Assembly (NCBI RefSeq): GCF_009720625.1 | Contig: NZ_CP046266.1 | Location: 4,631,501 to 4,695,500, forward strand | Direction: 5' to 3' | DNA: 64,000 nt | Source of the DNA: Metabacillus sediminilitoris | GTDB lineage: Bacteria; Bacillota; Bacilli; Bacillales; Bacillaceae | Shown here: in pieces, positions 1 through 8,906 of the stretch | How the letters are laid out: each line of letters begins with the position of its first letter | Numbering within the stretch: the first letter of the stretch is position 1 | Translations under genes and position numbers: made by a program | The notes under the pieces: generated by a model | What the model was told of the DNA's origin: nothing | Database searches by the model: none | The model's input: the letters and a program-made list of their open reading frames with translations, nothing else

Positions 1-162
1 TAATAATCCAGGAGACCATTCAAAAAGATAAAACAATATAATGGTTATACCTGTTACCCCACCTTCTCCAAGGTCGTTAGGTATAATAAAAAGATTGATA
101 GCCAATGCAAAGATAAAAGAACCTAATAAAATATAAATGATATCAACTATTCTTTTCTTCAT
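1..162 (-). CDS. YitT-family membrane protein, N-terminal fragment cut by window edge
   Basis: The first 54 codons of a minus-strand gene that continues past base 1. The ATG at 162-160 follows an AGGAAGG ribosome binding site. The peptide begins MKKRIVDIIYILLGSFIFAL, one transmembrane helix, followed by GEGGVTGITIILFYLF. That is the same helix, Gly-rich turn and helix seen at the start of the complete YitT protein at 684-1556 (EGGLTGITLLLYFLF). YitT (DUF161/DUF2179) proteins are multi-pass membrane proteins with a C-terminal soluble domain; their function is not established. The two are tandem paralogues about 0.5 kb apart. The fragment is too short to name a subfamily. Confidence 0.85.
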   Translation of the reverse strand, partial: MKKRIVDIIYILLGSFIFALAINLFIIPNDLGEGGVTGITIILFYLFEWSPGLL

Positions 163-407
163 AAAATTACCTTCCTTTCTTTACTTACTTAACATTTAAC
201 CAAAATTTCTCTTTCCAAATGTAATTGATCTTTATGAGACTAAGATTAATTCACAGCCTTTCTATTATACCCTTATATAACATATATAAAGTTAGTAAAT
301 TACTAATAAATTCATGCAAATTCTATGCCAGTATTTAACCAACCATTTTTGGTAACTAAGCTTTATAAACGTTTAAATACTATTTTCCAATTATTTTAAA
401 AATTAAA

Positions 408-440
408 AAACACTCGTTACGATATTTCCAACGAATGTTT
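408..440 (-). terminator. Rho-independent terminator
   Basis: An 11-bp near-perfect inverted repeat (408-418 with 430-440, one G:U pair), followed on the minus strand by a T-rich tract of GTTTTTTAATTTTT form. It lies downstream of the minus-strand yitT gene and the spo0E relic, and probably ends that transcript before the next yitT gene. Confidence 0.6.
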
Positions 441-478
441 AAATTTATTTACTTAAAAAAGTTTGTGCTTTAAATGGC

Positions 479-640
479 TTATACTAATTTTAAAAGTACC
501 ATTTTTTGCAAACTGAAAATATTCAAATCTAATTCTTGGCTGACTTTTAGTACACTAGGATGAGTGACTCTGTTTTTCTTTATCATTTCCTATATTTCCT
601 GACGATTATCATCAATTTGAATACTTAATTCTAGAGCAAT
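479..640 (-). pseudogene. Spo0E-like aspartyl-phosphate phosphatase relic
   Basis: Reading the minus strand from 640 gives IALELSIQIDDNRQEI, a TAG stop at 592-590, then EMIKKNRVTHPSVLKVSQEL followed by DLNIFSLQK and a stop at 481-479. The SQELD signature and the two-helix layout are those of Spo0E-like phosphatases (PF09388), small proteins that dephosphorylate Spo0A~P or other response regulators. The reading frame upstream meets a stop with no usable start codon, and a TAG interrupts the first helix, so the gene looks dead. An ATG at 586-584 could in principle make a 35-residue C-terminal piece, but that would lose helix 1. This identification was made by eye from the motif. Confidence 0.7.
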
Positions 641-683
641 AGACTTTAAGCTCAGAGATTATTCCCCTTATTAGTCACTACTG

Positions 684-1556
684 TTAACTTATAATTGGCT
701 TTTTGTTTTCATCTAATGTAAAACCTTCTCCCAATACATCATGAACATCACTTACGACGACGAACGCATGAGGATCAATTGACGTTATAATTTGTTTTAA
801 TCGAAAGATTTCTCCCCTGCTCACGACACAGTATAAAACTTCCAAATCCTGTTTAGAGAAAGAGCCCTTCCCTTTTAATATGGTCACTCCACGTTCCATT
901 TCTTTCATAATCTTTTCGGAAATTTCCGGATTTCGATTGGACATGATCGTTGCCCCTTTTGCAGAATAAGCTCCTTCCTGCATAAAGTCGATAACCTTTG
1001 ATGCGATAAAAACAGCTAGAAGGGTATACATTGCTTCTTTATAGTTTAGATATAACAACCAAGAAATCCCGATAACGCATAAATCAAATAAAAAGATTGT
1101 TTTCCCCATATTCCAGCCTACGTACTTTTCAACGAGGCGTGCAATGATATCGACGCCGCCAGTTGTTCCCCCGTTCCTGAAAATGATCCCTAATCCGATA
1201 CCGATAAAGACGCCTGCAAATAATGCAGCAAGTGTCATATCCTCATGTAGCGGCATATTTATAGGGAAATGCTGAAATATTGCTAAAAATAGCGATAGGC
1301 TAACTACACCAAGAATTGTATAAATAAAAGACGTGCGTCCAAGTTGTTTCCAGCCTACAAAAAACAGCGGAATATTCAATACTAGATTTGAAATAGAAGG
1401 ATCGATTGTAAATAAAAAATATAATAGCAGGGTAATCCCTGTAAGTCCGCCTTCTGCTAAGTTATTTTGCATATTAAAATTAACTAGTCCGAAGGCAAAT
1501 ATAGCTGAGCCAAGTAAAATAAATAACATATTTTTAATCTTTAACCCGTTAAACAT
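684..1556 (-). CDS. YitT-family membrane protein (DUF161/DUF2179)
   Basis: A 290-residue protein with five or six hydrophobic helices in the first 190 residues (DUF161) and a soluble C-terminal DUF2179 domain (about 205-285) carrying the typical ILKGKGSFSKQDLEVLYCVV and DPHAFVVVSDVHDVLGEGF segments. The ATG follows AAGGAGGATAAAAGAA, a strong ribosome binding site. Length and order fit the YitT/YpjC/YqfU/YvjA group of Bacillus, which are integral membrane proteins of unknown transport or signalling role. A truncated paralogue lies downstream at 1-162 and a broken spo0E-like gene sits between them. The family assignment is firm; no function is claimed. Confidence 0.93.
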   Translation of the reverse strand: MFNGLKIKNMLFILLGSAIFAFGLVNFNMQNNLAEGGLTGITLLLYFLFTIDPSISNLVLNIPLFFVGWKQLGRTSFIYTILGVVSLSLFLAIFQHFPINMPLHEDMTLAALFAGVFIGIGLGIIFRNGGTTGGVDIIARLVEKYVGWNMGKTIFLFDLCVIGISWLLYLNYKEAMYTLLAVFIASKVIDFMQEGAYSAKGATIMSNRNPEISEKIMKEMERGVTILKGKGSFSKQDLEVLYCVVSRGEIFRLKQIITSIDPHAFVVVSDVHDVLGEGFTLDENKKPIIS

Positions 1557-2112
1557 TTCTTTTATCCTCCTTCATTAGTTTCTATCTTCAACAGAATAAT
1601 AAAAGAAGCTGATTACTTCACTTTCAATATGATAGGAAGCTTAAGTACCGCCTGATATAACTGTCATTTCTATTTCCGTTAGTAAAGGTCTCTCATCTAA
1701 AAAGCCTAATTGAGTACTTAATGAGTTTTGATTTTCAAACAACAATAGTTTCTATTGTGTTCAAATCAGCCTGTAGCTGATTTGATACAAATATAAATAT
1801 ATTTAATATGGTTCGTGTAAATTCATTAAACAGCAAGTCTAGGGTTAATGTCTGTTATATGGTTAGGATGTACTAACCGTATAATTAAATCCATTCTTAG
1901 CAATAAAACATGAAATTATCCGATTACAATCATTCATGATTAGCAATAGTTATGTAAACGAAGGTATCAAACATTAAAGCGATTAAACATTGTCATAATC
2001 GGACAAATTATTAAAAAAATCCAAATCAATGTTCATTCATTTACCCTTCGATCCACCATATTTGACCATAGATCAAAATAGCAGTACCTTGATATGCCAG
2101 ACCAAAAAAGAT
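1557..2112. other. Intergenic stretch without a gene, containing hairpins
   Basis: About 550 bases with no credible reading frame. Three inverted repeats stand out: CAATAG-TTT-CTATTG near 1743-1757, a perfect 9-bp stem CAAATCAGC/GCTGATTTG at 1772-1794, and a 10-bp imperfect stem GGTTAG/CTAACC near 1857-1882. None is followed by a clear T-tract, so they are not obvious terminators. They could be operator or transcript structures upstream of the minus-strand yitT gene. Confidence 0.4.
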
Positions 2113-2155
2113 AACTCTTAAATAGAAGATGATTTTCACCTTCAATTTAAGAGTT
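2113..2155 (-). terminator. Terminator of the PrmA-like gene
   Basis: An 11-bp perfect stem (2113-2123 with 2145-2155) with further pairing of GAAG/CTTC inside. It is followed on the minus strand by ATCTTTTTT and on the plus strand by TTTTTTA, so it could act in both directions. It lies 48 bp after the stop of the methyltransferase gene. Confidence 0.75.
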
Positions 2156-2202
2156 TTTTACAATCTCATGGTGAGAGTTGGATTTCAATTTCTAAAATTT
2201 TT

Positions 2203-3102
2203 TTAATGAATAAAAGTTTTTGTAAAATGAATTGTTACCCATTCATTTGTTTGTTTCTTTTCTTTTATCTTAAATTCACCGGCTTCAAAATCTGCTATCA
2301 GCTGATCGATATGCCATTCAACTAGTCCAGAGATAATAAAGTCATTACTGTTTTTTAATAAATCATGTCTTTTTAAAATACTCATTGTTTCATTTGCACC
2401 AATATTGATTAAGATCAGGTCAAAATGATCATTAATTTGGTAGTCACCCGTGATTAAATCAGCTTGAACGACCTGCAGATCATTTGTTAAACCATTCAGC
2501 TTCGCATTATGATAAAGTTCTCTCTCCACTTCCTCATAATCAACAGCAACGACCTTTTCTGCCCCTTTAAGCGATGAAGCAATAGCTAGCATACCAGATC
2601 CTGTACCTAAGTCGAGAACACTTTTTCCTGTAAGATCTTTTTCTAAAATCATTCGCAAACATCCTTGAGTTGTTTCATGAAGACCTGTTCCAAATGCTGC
2701 TAATGGATCGAATTTAAGAATCTTTTTTCCCTCATATTGTTGTTGTGAATTCGGATAGACAATGACCCAGCCATTTCCTAGATCAATATCTTGAAACTCA
2801 TATGACTGCTCCCAATTTTCTTCTTCGTAAGCCATATACTGGAAATCTTCTTTTGAAACTGAAAGAGTTGATTCCAAAAGTGAAAAATAGGACTCTGGTA
2901 GATTTTCTACTTCTATATCACTTGCATAAATTTTCAAATCGATATGCTGATCCTCTTTTTCTTCATACCCATAGCCATTTTGGACTTTTATGATTTCAAT
3001 TGGTGATTCATAATACAGATTATAAATTCCAGCTGCATTTAGCTTGTCTGTATATTGGTCAATTTGCTTATAAGGTATGTTTATTGTAAATTCATGTAAC
3101 AT
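2203..3102 (-). CDS. PrmA-like class I SAM-dependent methyltransferase
   Basis: A 299-residue protein with an N-terminal alpha/beta domain (about 1-95) and a Rossmann methyltransferase domain (about 125-290). AFGTGLHETT at 136-145 and LDLGTGSG at 163-170 are the PrmA substrate-loop and SAM-binding motifs. PrmA trimethylates ribosomal protein L11. The gene stands alone with its own terminator and is not next to dnaJ, where the orthologous Bacillus prmA normally lies, and the usual NILA motif is replaced by INIGANE. It is therefore either a second PrmA paralogue or a methyltransferase with another target. The ATG follows AGAGAGGG. Confidence 0.75.
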   Translation of the reverse strand: MLHEFTINIPYKQIDQYTDKLNAAGIYNLYYESPIEIIKVQNGYGYEEKEDQHIDLKIYASDIEVENLPESYFSLLESTLSVSKEDFQYMAYEEENWEQSYEFQDIDLGNGWVIVYPNSQQQYEGKKILKFDPLAAFGTGLHETTQGCLRMILEKDLTGKSVLDLGTGSGMLAIASSLKGAEKVVAVDYEEVERELYHNAKLNGLTNDLQVVQADLITGDYQINDHFDLILINIGANETMSILKRHDLLKNSNDFIISGLVEWHIDQLIADFEAGEFKIKEKKQTNEWVTIHFTKTFIH

Positions 3103-3428
3103 TGGTTATCCCTCTCTTTATGTACTCATTTCATTCTTTTCGTTACTATTTTACCTTTAAACAGTTTATTATAGCTTGATAATGTATAGCAAATTAATTC
3201 TGTTTCTTTTTGATTTGATTGAGTGATTATTCATATACTTTTTATCAGGCACTCCATCGTCAATGCACCTTAGTGTGGTTTAGTTAAATGTTTGAAAGCA
3301 TATTTCACTTCTATTCTCTTTCTCAAGGGGAGATTGAACCTTCCTATCTATTGAACCTTTACCGTCTTGGCCCCCTATTATTGAACCACTCTTACTACAA
3401 ATCCCTATTTTTCAAGAGAAGACGAAAA
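3103..3428. other. Intergenic stretch, nothing recognised
   Basis: AT-rich spacer between the xylosidase terminator and the methyltransferase start. No convincing reading frame or RNA was seen. The octamer ATTGAACC occurs three times between 3331 and 3386, with unequal spacing. Confidence 0.4.
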
Positions 3429-3453
3429 AACGGACTCATGTTAAGAGTCCGTT
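3429..3453 (-). terminator. Terminator of the xylosidase operon
   Basis: A perfect 9-bp stem AACGGACTC/GAGTCCGTT with a 7-base loop, followed on the minus strand by TTTTTTCG. It starts a few bases after the GH43 stop codon and closes the ABC transporter, reductase and xylosidase transcript. Confidence 0.9.
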
Positions 3454-3458
3454 CATTG

Positions 3459-5066
3459 TTAATTGCTTTTATAAATAAAATAATCAAAATCTGCATGCTT
3501 GTTTTGTCCAGATGTATCTTGGCATTGCATACCGACAAATGCTCCTGTAAAAAATCCTCCGCCTTGAACATAGTCATCTGATAATTTATAGGATTGGAAG
3601 TCAACTGGAATGAGGATCCAATTTACACCGTCAAATGAATAGTAATAATGATAAACCTCTGTTTTCACATCAACCCGAAGATACACATATTCGACTTCAT
3701 CTGGAATAACAATCTCTTTTCTTTGTAAAGGTTGGGCAAATGTAAAATTATCACAAGTGATAAGCTCAAGAATTCTACCCTTTTGTTCATTCCAAGATAT
3801 TTGGCATGAAGTCCAATTCTTTGTATTATAATAATTTACCAAACCTGCCGATTGCTGAAATGACGTAGGTTTAAATGAGACTTTTGTCTCGGCAGTAAAG
3901 TTAAAGTGCTGCCAGCGTCGAGCAACAAAAGCTTGAGTAAATTTGGATGTCAACGATTCTTTCCCATAGAGTCGTAAATGACTTGGATGATCCTTCAAAG
4001 AAACAATATCCTCCCCTAACGGGATACGCAAATTCTGAAAATGTGGATTTAAAGAATCACTATCAAAGTCGTCTTTCTCAGGAAAATCCATATTCCACTG
4101 AACTTCTTCTATGCTTGGACCTTCTATCTCTAATGAAGGATGATTTCCTCCAACGACATATGGCCAGTCATTTTTCCATTCGAGTCTTTGAATAGCGGTT
4201 TCTCTTCCTAGTGGACAATAACCACGCGGATCTAATAAAGGCTGGCCTTCTCTCGGCAGAGGTCTGCCAGTTAAATGGACAAGGAACCACTCATTCGTAT
4301 GTGTATGTACAATTGATGCATGCCCAGCTTTTTGGAGGGGAATTCTCGGTGATGAAAATGAAGAAATCAACGGATTTGCCGGATGCACTTCATATGGCCC
4401 CCTCAATTGTTTTGACCTAGCAATAGTGGCCTGGTGGTCATATTTTGTACCACCTTCTGCTGTTAATAAATAGTAATAGCCATTCAGTTTATATACGTGT
4501 GGCGCTTCTGTCAGTTTAATATCTGTTCCCTTAAAGATCACTTCCGCTTTACCAATTAATTTTTGTTCCTCCACACTATATTCTTGGAGAACTATTCCAT
4601 AAAAATTATGATGATTCACTCGATGATCCCAATACATATTAACTAAATATTTTTTTCCATCCTCATCGTGAAATAAAGAAGGATCAAAACCAGAGCTATT
4701 TAAATAAATAGATTCTGACCAATCTCCATCTATTGTTTCACTTGTAACAAGATAGTTATGGCAATCCTTCCATTGTCCTTCTACAACCTTTACATCTGTA
4801 TAAATCAGCCAAAACTTGCCATCACTATAGGAAAGGGCAGGGGCCCAAACGCCGCCCGAATCTGGATTTCCCATCATGTTTAATTGACTTAAACGATTTA
4901 ACGGTCGTGCTGCCAATCGCCAATTTTTCAAATTTTTAGAATGATAAATCCCTACCCCTGGAAACCATTCAAAAGTTGATACTGCAATATAATAATCTTC
5001 CCCAACTCGACAAATACTTGGATCAGGATTAAATCCTGTTAAAATCGGATTGCGAATGATAGCCAT
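3459..5066 (-). CDS. xynB: Glycoside hydrolase family 43 beta-xylosidase
   Basis: A 535-residue cytoplasmic enzyme with no signal peptide, expected to release xylose from the non-reducing end of imported xylo-oligosaccharides. The N-terminal five-bladed beta-propeller (about 5-310) carries the GH43 catalytic set at the positions known for subfamily 11 enzymes: Asp15 (base) in NPDPS, Asp128 (pKa modulator) in FDPSLF and Glu187 (acid) in TEAPHVYK. The rest (about 330-530) is the concanavalin-like beta-sandwich typical of this subfamily. It is the last gene of an operon with a sugar ABC importer, which supports intracellular hydrolysis of imported oligomers. Some family members also have arabinofuranosidase activity. 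Confidence 0.92.
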   Translation of the reverse strand: MAIIRNPILTGFNPDPSICRVGEDYYIAVSTFEWFPGVGIYHSKNLKNWRLAARPLNRLSQLNMMGNPDSGGVWAPALSYSDGKFWLIYTDVKVVEGQWKDCHNYLVTSETIDGDWSESIYLNSSGFDPSLFHDEDGKKYLVNMYWDHRVNHHNFYGIVLQEYSVEEQKLIGKAEVIFKGTDIKLTEAPHVYKLNGYYYLLTAEGGTKYDHQATIARSKQLRGPYEVHPANPLISSFSSPRIPLQKAGHASIVHTHTNEWFLVHLTGRPLPREGQPLLDPRGYCPLGRETAIQRLEWKNDWPYVVGGNHPSLEIEGPSIEEVQWNMDFPEKDDFDSDSLNPHFQNLRIPLGEDIVSLKDHPSHLRLYGKESLTSKFTQAFVARRWQHFNFTAETKVSFKPTSFQQSAGLVNYYNTKNWTSCQISWNEQKGRILELITCDNFTFAQPLQRKEIVIPDEVEYVYLRVDVKTEVYHYYYSFDGVNWILIPVDFQSYKLSDDYVQGGGFFTGAFVGMQCQDTSGQNKHADFDYFIYKSN

Positions 5067-5182
5067 ATTAGATACCCCTTCTTCTATTAAGTGTTTTGGA
5101 CAGTTTCCATCACCTTCACTTCCTTGTCCTGATTAGGCTGGAAAGAAGGGGATTACTGTTGTGTTCTACTAAACTATGATTG

Positions 5183-6166
5183 TTAGTATGGCCCTTTAAT
5201 ATATTCCTTTACTTTTTCATGATAAAAGTTTTCAAGCATTTTCATTTCTTCAAGGGAGAAAGGTTTTGTATGAATGGCGTCAAGGTTGTCTGCCACTTGC
5301 TTTTGATTCTTGAAACCAGGAATAATACATGTGATTTCCTTTTGATCCAGGATCCAGCGAAGTGCTGCACTGGCCATTGAATGTCTGCCTTCTGCAATCC
5401 ATTTAAGCTGATTAGATAATTCCACACCTTTTTTGAATCCAAGACCAGCAAACGTTTCTCCAATGTTAAATGACTTTCCTTCTTCGTTGAAGTTTCGATG
5501 ATCATCCTCTTCGAACACATGATCAATTGTATATTTTCCAGTCAACAGTCCGCTTGCTAACGGTAAACGGACAAGAATGCCAACTCCTCTTTTTTTCGCT
5601 TCAGGGAGCAACACCTCTAAAGGCTTCTGACGGAAAATGTTAAAAATAACTTGCAGACTTTTAACATTTGGATTTTCTAAGCAAAGTAATCCTTCCTCTA
5701 CTGTTTCTACACTAACGCCATAATGACGAATTTTCCCTTCCTCCTTTAGACGATCAAGAACTTCAAATACTTGACCATCCTTTAAAATATCAGTAGTAGG
5801 ACAATGTACTTGATATAAATCAATGGCTTCTCTTTTCAAACGACGAAGACTGTCTTCACAGTACGTCCGCACCATTTCATATGAATAATTTTCCGGATCA
5901 AAAATATCTCCTTTACGACAAAACTTTGTTGCAATTCCTATATGGTCTTCACGGCCTTTCGTCGCTTTTGCCAGTAATTCTTCACTATGACCATCTCCAT
6001 AGACATCCGCCGTATCAAAAAAGTTTACACCTTGGTCAATAGCGTATTCTAAAGCTCTTAATGACTCCGTGTCATTTGTTTTGCCCCATGCTCCGCCTAT
6101 TGCCCAAGTTCCAAAGCTAACTTCACTTACTTTTATCCCTGTGTTTCCAAGTTCACGATAATTCAA
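5183..6166 (-). CDS. Aldo/keto reductase
   Basis: A 327-residue TIM-barrel oxidoreductase of the aldo/keto reductase superfamily, NADPH-dependent in most members. The catalytic tetrad is visible in order: Asp and Tyr in FFDTADVYGDGHSEELL, Lys in IGIATKFC and His in LYQVHCPT. The C-terminal cofactor-binding stretch IIPGFKNQKQVADNLDA is also typical. The start is TTG, preceded by GAGGGGAGAGGAAAAG. It lies between the YesL-like gene and the xylosidase, so it may reduce a sugar aldehyde or a product of xylan breakdown; the real substrate is unknown. A small palindrome (GTCTATTGATAGAC at 6195-6208) lies in the leader. Confidence 0.88.
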   Translation of the reverse strand: MNYRELGNTGIKVSEVSFGTWAIGGAWGKTNDTESLRALEYAIDQGVNFFDTADVYGDGHSEELLAKATKGREDHIGIATKFCRKGDIFDPENYSYEMVRTYCEDSLRRLKREAIDLYQVHCPTTDILKDGQVFEVLDRLKEEGKIRHYGVSVETVEEGLLCLENPNVKSLQVIFNIFRQKPLEVLLPEAKKRGVGILVRLPLASGLLTGKYTIDHVFEEDDHRNFNEEGKSFNIGETFAGLGFKKGVELSNQLKWIAEGRHSMASAALRWILDQKEITCIIPGFKNQKQVADNLDAIHTKPFSLEEMKMLENFYHEKVKEYIKGPY

Positions 6167-6281
6167 ACTTTTCCTCTCCCCTCTAAATTTTTTTGTCTAT
6201 TGATAGACTTTTTTAGAAAGCTCAAATTGTTCTACAGATTTTATTGAACGGATATCACAATGAATCTATCCATAAAATCTT

Positions 6282-6923
6282 TTAAATATATGATTTTCTT
6301 ACTTTCCTTTTTCGTGCTTCAATACGGTTAAAACAGTAATTTCCCCCAAGCATTAAAACCCAAGCAAAAGATACAATACTAAAAAAAGGAATGAAACCTG
6401 GCTGAAGTAAAATCAAGTAACTAACTGCCGCAAGACCAGCTAACATTATAAGCGTGATATGAAAATTAAGAATGCCTAGGAAAAAAGCATTTTTTATATA
6501 AGCAATCATTTTCAAATCGTAATGAACATACACAGGGAAGATATATAACAACGTAATGATATAAAAAACAGTAATCATGATTAATGGTACGATCAATGCT
6601 AACTGAAGGGTACCATGAACTGTTCTTATGAGAAGAAAATCAAAAGTGATAAATACTCCACTTGCGATGAGACACCAACCCAGCCGATTTGATTTTTTGA
6701 ATTCCTCCCGATATATGGAAAGAAATGTTCTCCATATTGGGAAATCAGTCTCTTTCCGCTGCCATTTTCGTACGATTGAAAAAAGGGCTATTGTTGCCGG
6801 CATCATTCCCAATACAAGCAGTCCTGCTAACGAAAATAGGAACCACAAAATATTTAGGTAGGCTAGTTTCATCACCCATTCACATAGAGTAAATAGCTTG
6901 CCCATGGCTTTTTCAAAAAGCAT
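6282..6923 (-). CDS. YesL-like DUF624 membrane protein
   Basis: A 213-residue protein with about five transmembrane helices and the DUF624 hallmarks NILWFLFSLAGL near the N-terminus and a central MPATIALF segment. DUF624/YesL proteins are almost always encoded beside carbohydrate ABC importers and YesMN-type two-component systems in Firmicutes, as here, but their molecular role is unknown. The gene lies 57 bp after the second permease, in the same direction, behind an AGGGGGTGG site, and is presumably cotranscribed with the importer. Confidence 0.85.
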   Translation of the reverse strand: MLFEKAMGKLFTLCEWVMKLAYLNILWFLFSLAGLLVLGMMPATIALFSIVRKWQRKETDFPIWRTFLSIYREEFKKSNRLGWCLIASGVFITFDFLLIRTVHGTLQLALIVPLIMITVFYIITLLYIFPVYVHYDLKMIAYIKNAFFLGILNFHITLIMLAGLAAVSYLILLQPGFIPFFSIVSFAWVLMLGGNYCFNRIEARKRKVRKSYI

Positions 6924-6979
6924 TGTTGACCACCCCCTATGACTATTTCATTCTTGTTGTCTATTATTCTATTTTTTCA

Positions 6980-7879
6980 TTACCCTTTTACTGAACCCGC
7001 TGCAATTCCTTCAACAATACGATTACTCAAGACAAAGAATGCAATTAGGATTGGCAGGATACTTATGACAAGGGTTGCACCAATTGCTCCCCAATCTGTT
7101 GTGTACTGACCAATAAAATTTTGAATCCCAACAGTTAGTGTTTTATATACATCTGAACTGATAAACGTATTTACAAAAACGAATTCATTCCAGTTGTAGA
7201 TCATGTTAATAATGGCAGCTGTTGCAATTACCGGCGATGTCATCGGCAGAGTAATTTGAAAAAAGATACGATTAATGGATGCTCCATCCATAACTGCTGC
7301 TTCTTCCACTTCACGAGGAAGGGCTTCATAAAACCCTAATAAAATCATAATTGTAATCGGCAAGTTGAATGCCGTATACGTTAAAATAATAGAAAGAGGA
7401 TTATCAATCAGGTTAATGGATGTAAATGTACTAAATAAAGGAATTAGTGTTGAATGGACAGGGATCATTAAACCTACCATAAATAATCCCAATACTAATT
7501 TACTCCCCTTCCAATTCATTCTCGTAAGTGCAAATGTTACGAAACTTGCAAGTAAAACCGTCAATACTACTGCAGCAACAGTATAAACTACACTATTTAA
7601 AAAATACTGACTAATGTTCCCTTCTGTCCAAACCTTTGCGTAATTTTCCCACCGGGGAGTTTCAGGTAAGGAAAAGGGAGACATATTGAAAACTTCCTGA
7701 TTATTTTTCAGTGAAAATAGAAATAGCCAGACAATCGGAAAAAGTTGAAAAACGGCTACGATGATTAAAAAAACATACATAATCGTATATGCACTTCGAC
7801 TAAGCAGTGAATTTGTCGCTAAATTTGTTTTCTGCTTCCTGATCTTGACCGGAGAGCCTGTAGCTTTTACTGTATCCAC
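6980..7879 (-). CDS. Carbohydrate ABC transporter permease, MalG type
   Basis: A 299-residue inner-membrane permease with six predicted helices. The EAA loop EVEEAAVMDGASINRIFFQI contacts the ATPase subunit. The C-terminal GSVKG matches MalG-type (CUT1) permeases. The start is GTG, preceded by AAGGGGGGATTTTA. It pairs with the MalF-type permease 17 bp upstream and the binding protein at 8907-10217. No ATPase gene is present in the locus, so a shared MsmX-type ATPase elsewhere in the genome probably energises it, as is known for CUT1 importers of Bacillus. Confidence 0.93.
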   Translation of the reverse strand: MDTVKATGSPVKIRKQKTNLATNSLLSRSAYTIMYVFLIIVAVFQLFPIVWLFLFSLKNNQEVFNMSPFSLPETPRWENYAKVWTEGNISQYFLNSVVYTVAAVVLTVLLASFVTFALTRMNWKGSKLVLGLFMVGLMIPVHSTLIPLFSTFTSINLIDNPLSIILTYTAFNLPITIMILLGFYEALPREVEEAAVMDGASINRIFFQITLPMTSPVIATAAIINMIYNWNEFVFVNTFISSDVYKTLTVGIQNFIGQYTTDWGAIGATLVISILPILIAFFVLSNRIVEGIAAGSVKG

Positions 7880-7896
7880 TAAAATCCCCCCTTCTT

Positions 7897-8772
7897 TTAA
7901 TAAATATCATTTTTCGTTTCTGTAAGTTTACGAATGAGATAAGTAACAATTAGACAAATAATTAATAAGAAGAAACCAATTGCACTTGCATACCCAAAAT
8001 CAAACCCCTTAAATGCCTTTTGATACATGTAAGAAGCCATAACCTCACTTGCTCCATTCGGTCCTCCGCCAGTCATGACATAAATTAAGTCAAAGTATTT
8101 AAGTGATCCAACAACTGCTAAAACAATTGTCACTTTGATGACATTCATGATTAATGGAAGTTTTATTTTTAAAGCAATTTGGAATGGTGATGCTCCATCG
8201 ATTCTCGCCGCTTCAATGAGTGATTCCGGAATGTTCTTTAAGGCAGCATAATAAATCAAAATGTAAAAACCCGCATATTGCCAAATTATTGGTACGATAA
8301 TCGCATATAGTGCTATGTTAGGTTCTGCGAGCCATGCTGGTGTATTATCGACGCCAATAGCAAGAAGCATACTGTTAATAATTCCGTTCGTAGGATGATA
8401 TATTTTCAGCCATAGTTGAGCAATTGCAACTGATGCAAGAAGCATTGGAATTAAATAAATCTTTCTGAGCAAATCCGCACCCTTTATCTTGCCGGCTAAA
8501 ATAATAGAGATGAATAAATAACCGATCAAGCTTAGTGCAGAAAAGAGTGCTAACAAAAAGGAATGGAGGGCGCTTTTCCAAAATAGAGGGTCATTGATTA
8601 GTTGGGAATAATTCTTTAAGCCGATGAATTCCATCTCACCAATCCCATTCCATTTCATCAAGCCATAATATCCTGTTTGTACAATTGGAACGTAAATCAA
8701 TGCAAGGATTAGAAAAAGAGCTGGTGTTATATAGAGAGCAATTACCTTTTTATCTGACATGACTTTATTCAA
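7897..8772 (-). CDS. Carbohydrate ABC transporter permease, MalF type
   Basis: A 291-residue permease with six helices. It forms a heterodimer with the next gene product to import an oligosaccharide delivered by the lipoprotein at 8907-10217. The EAA loop is IPESLIEAARIDGASPFQIA, and FDLIYVMTGGGP is a conserved CUT1 motif. The start chosen is TTG at 8772, preceded by GAAGGAG; the alternative ATG at 8760 lies 22 bases from that site. A large stem-loop at 8804-8877 separates this gene from the binding-protein gene. Confidence 0.92.
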   Translation of the reverse strand: MNKVMSDKKVIALYITPALFLILALIYVPIVQTGYYGLMKWNGIGEMEFIGLKNYSQLINDPLFWKSALHSFLLALFSALSLIGYLFISIILAGKIKGADLLRKIYLIPMLLASVAIAQLWLKIYHPTNGIINSMLLAIGVDNTPAWLAEPNIALYAIIVPIIWQYAGFYILIYYAALKNIPESLIEAARIDGASPFQIALKIKLPLIMNVIKVTIVLAVVGSLKYFDLIYVMTGGGPNGASEVMASYMYQKAFKGFDFGYASAIGFFLLIICLIVTYLIRKLTETKNDIY

Positions 8773-8803
8773 AATAATTCAACTCCTTCCCGAAAGAAAA
8801 CCT

Positions 8804-8877
8804 AAAAGCGCCTAGACCTTAAATAGTCCAAGTTAACACTCTATGAATGACATCTATTTCAGCTCATAGGCGCTTTT
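8804..8877 (-). terminator. Intercistronic stem-loop, probable attenuator
   Basis: A perfect 11-bp stem AAAAGCGCCTA/TAGGCGCTTTT closes a 52-base loop with some inner pairing (AAATAG/CTATTT). It lies between the binding protein stop and the permease start. On the minus strand it is followed by a T-rich but interrupted tract, so partial termination or RNA-end protection is likely. Either would give more binding protein than permease. Confidence 0.6.
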
Positions 8878-8906
8878 TACAATATGATCAGTTTACATTC
8901 ATTAGA

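Noticed and set aside
3331..3386. Three copies of ATTGAACC
   Set aside because: Unequal spacing, only eight bases, and no nearby regulator; chance or remnant repeat.
6195..6208. GTCTATTGATAGAC followed by six Ts on the plus strand, like a terminator
   Set aside because: No plus-strand gene precedes it and the stem is only six pairs; on the minus strand the T-run is absent.
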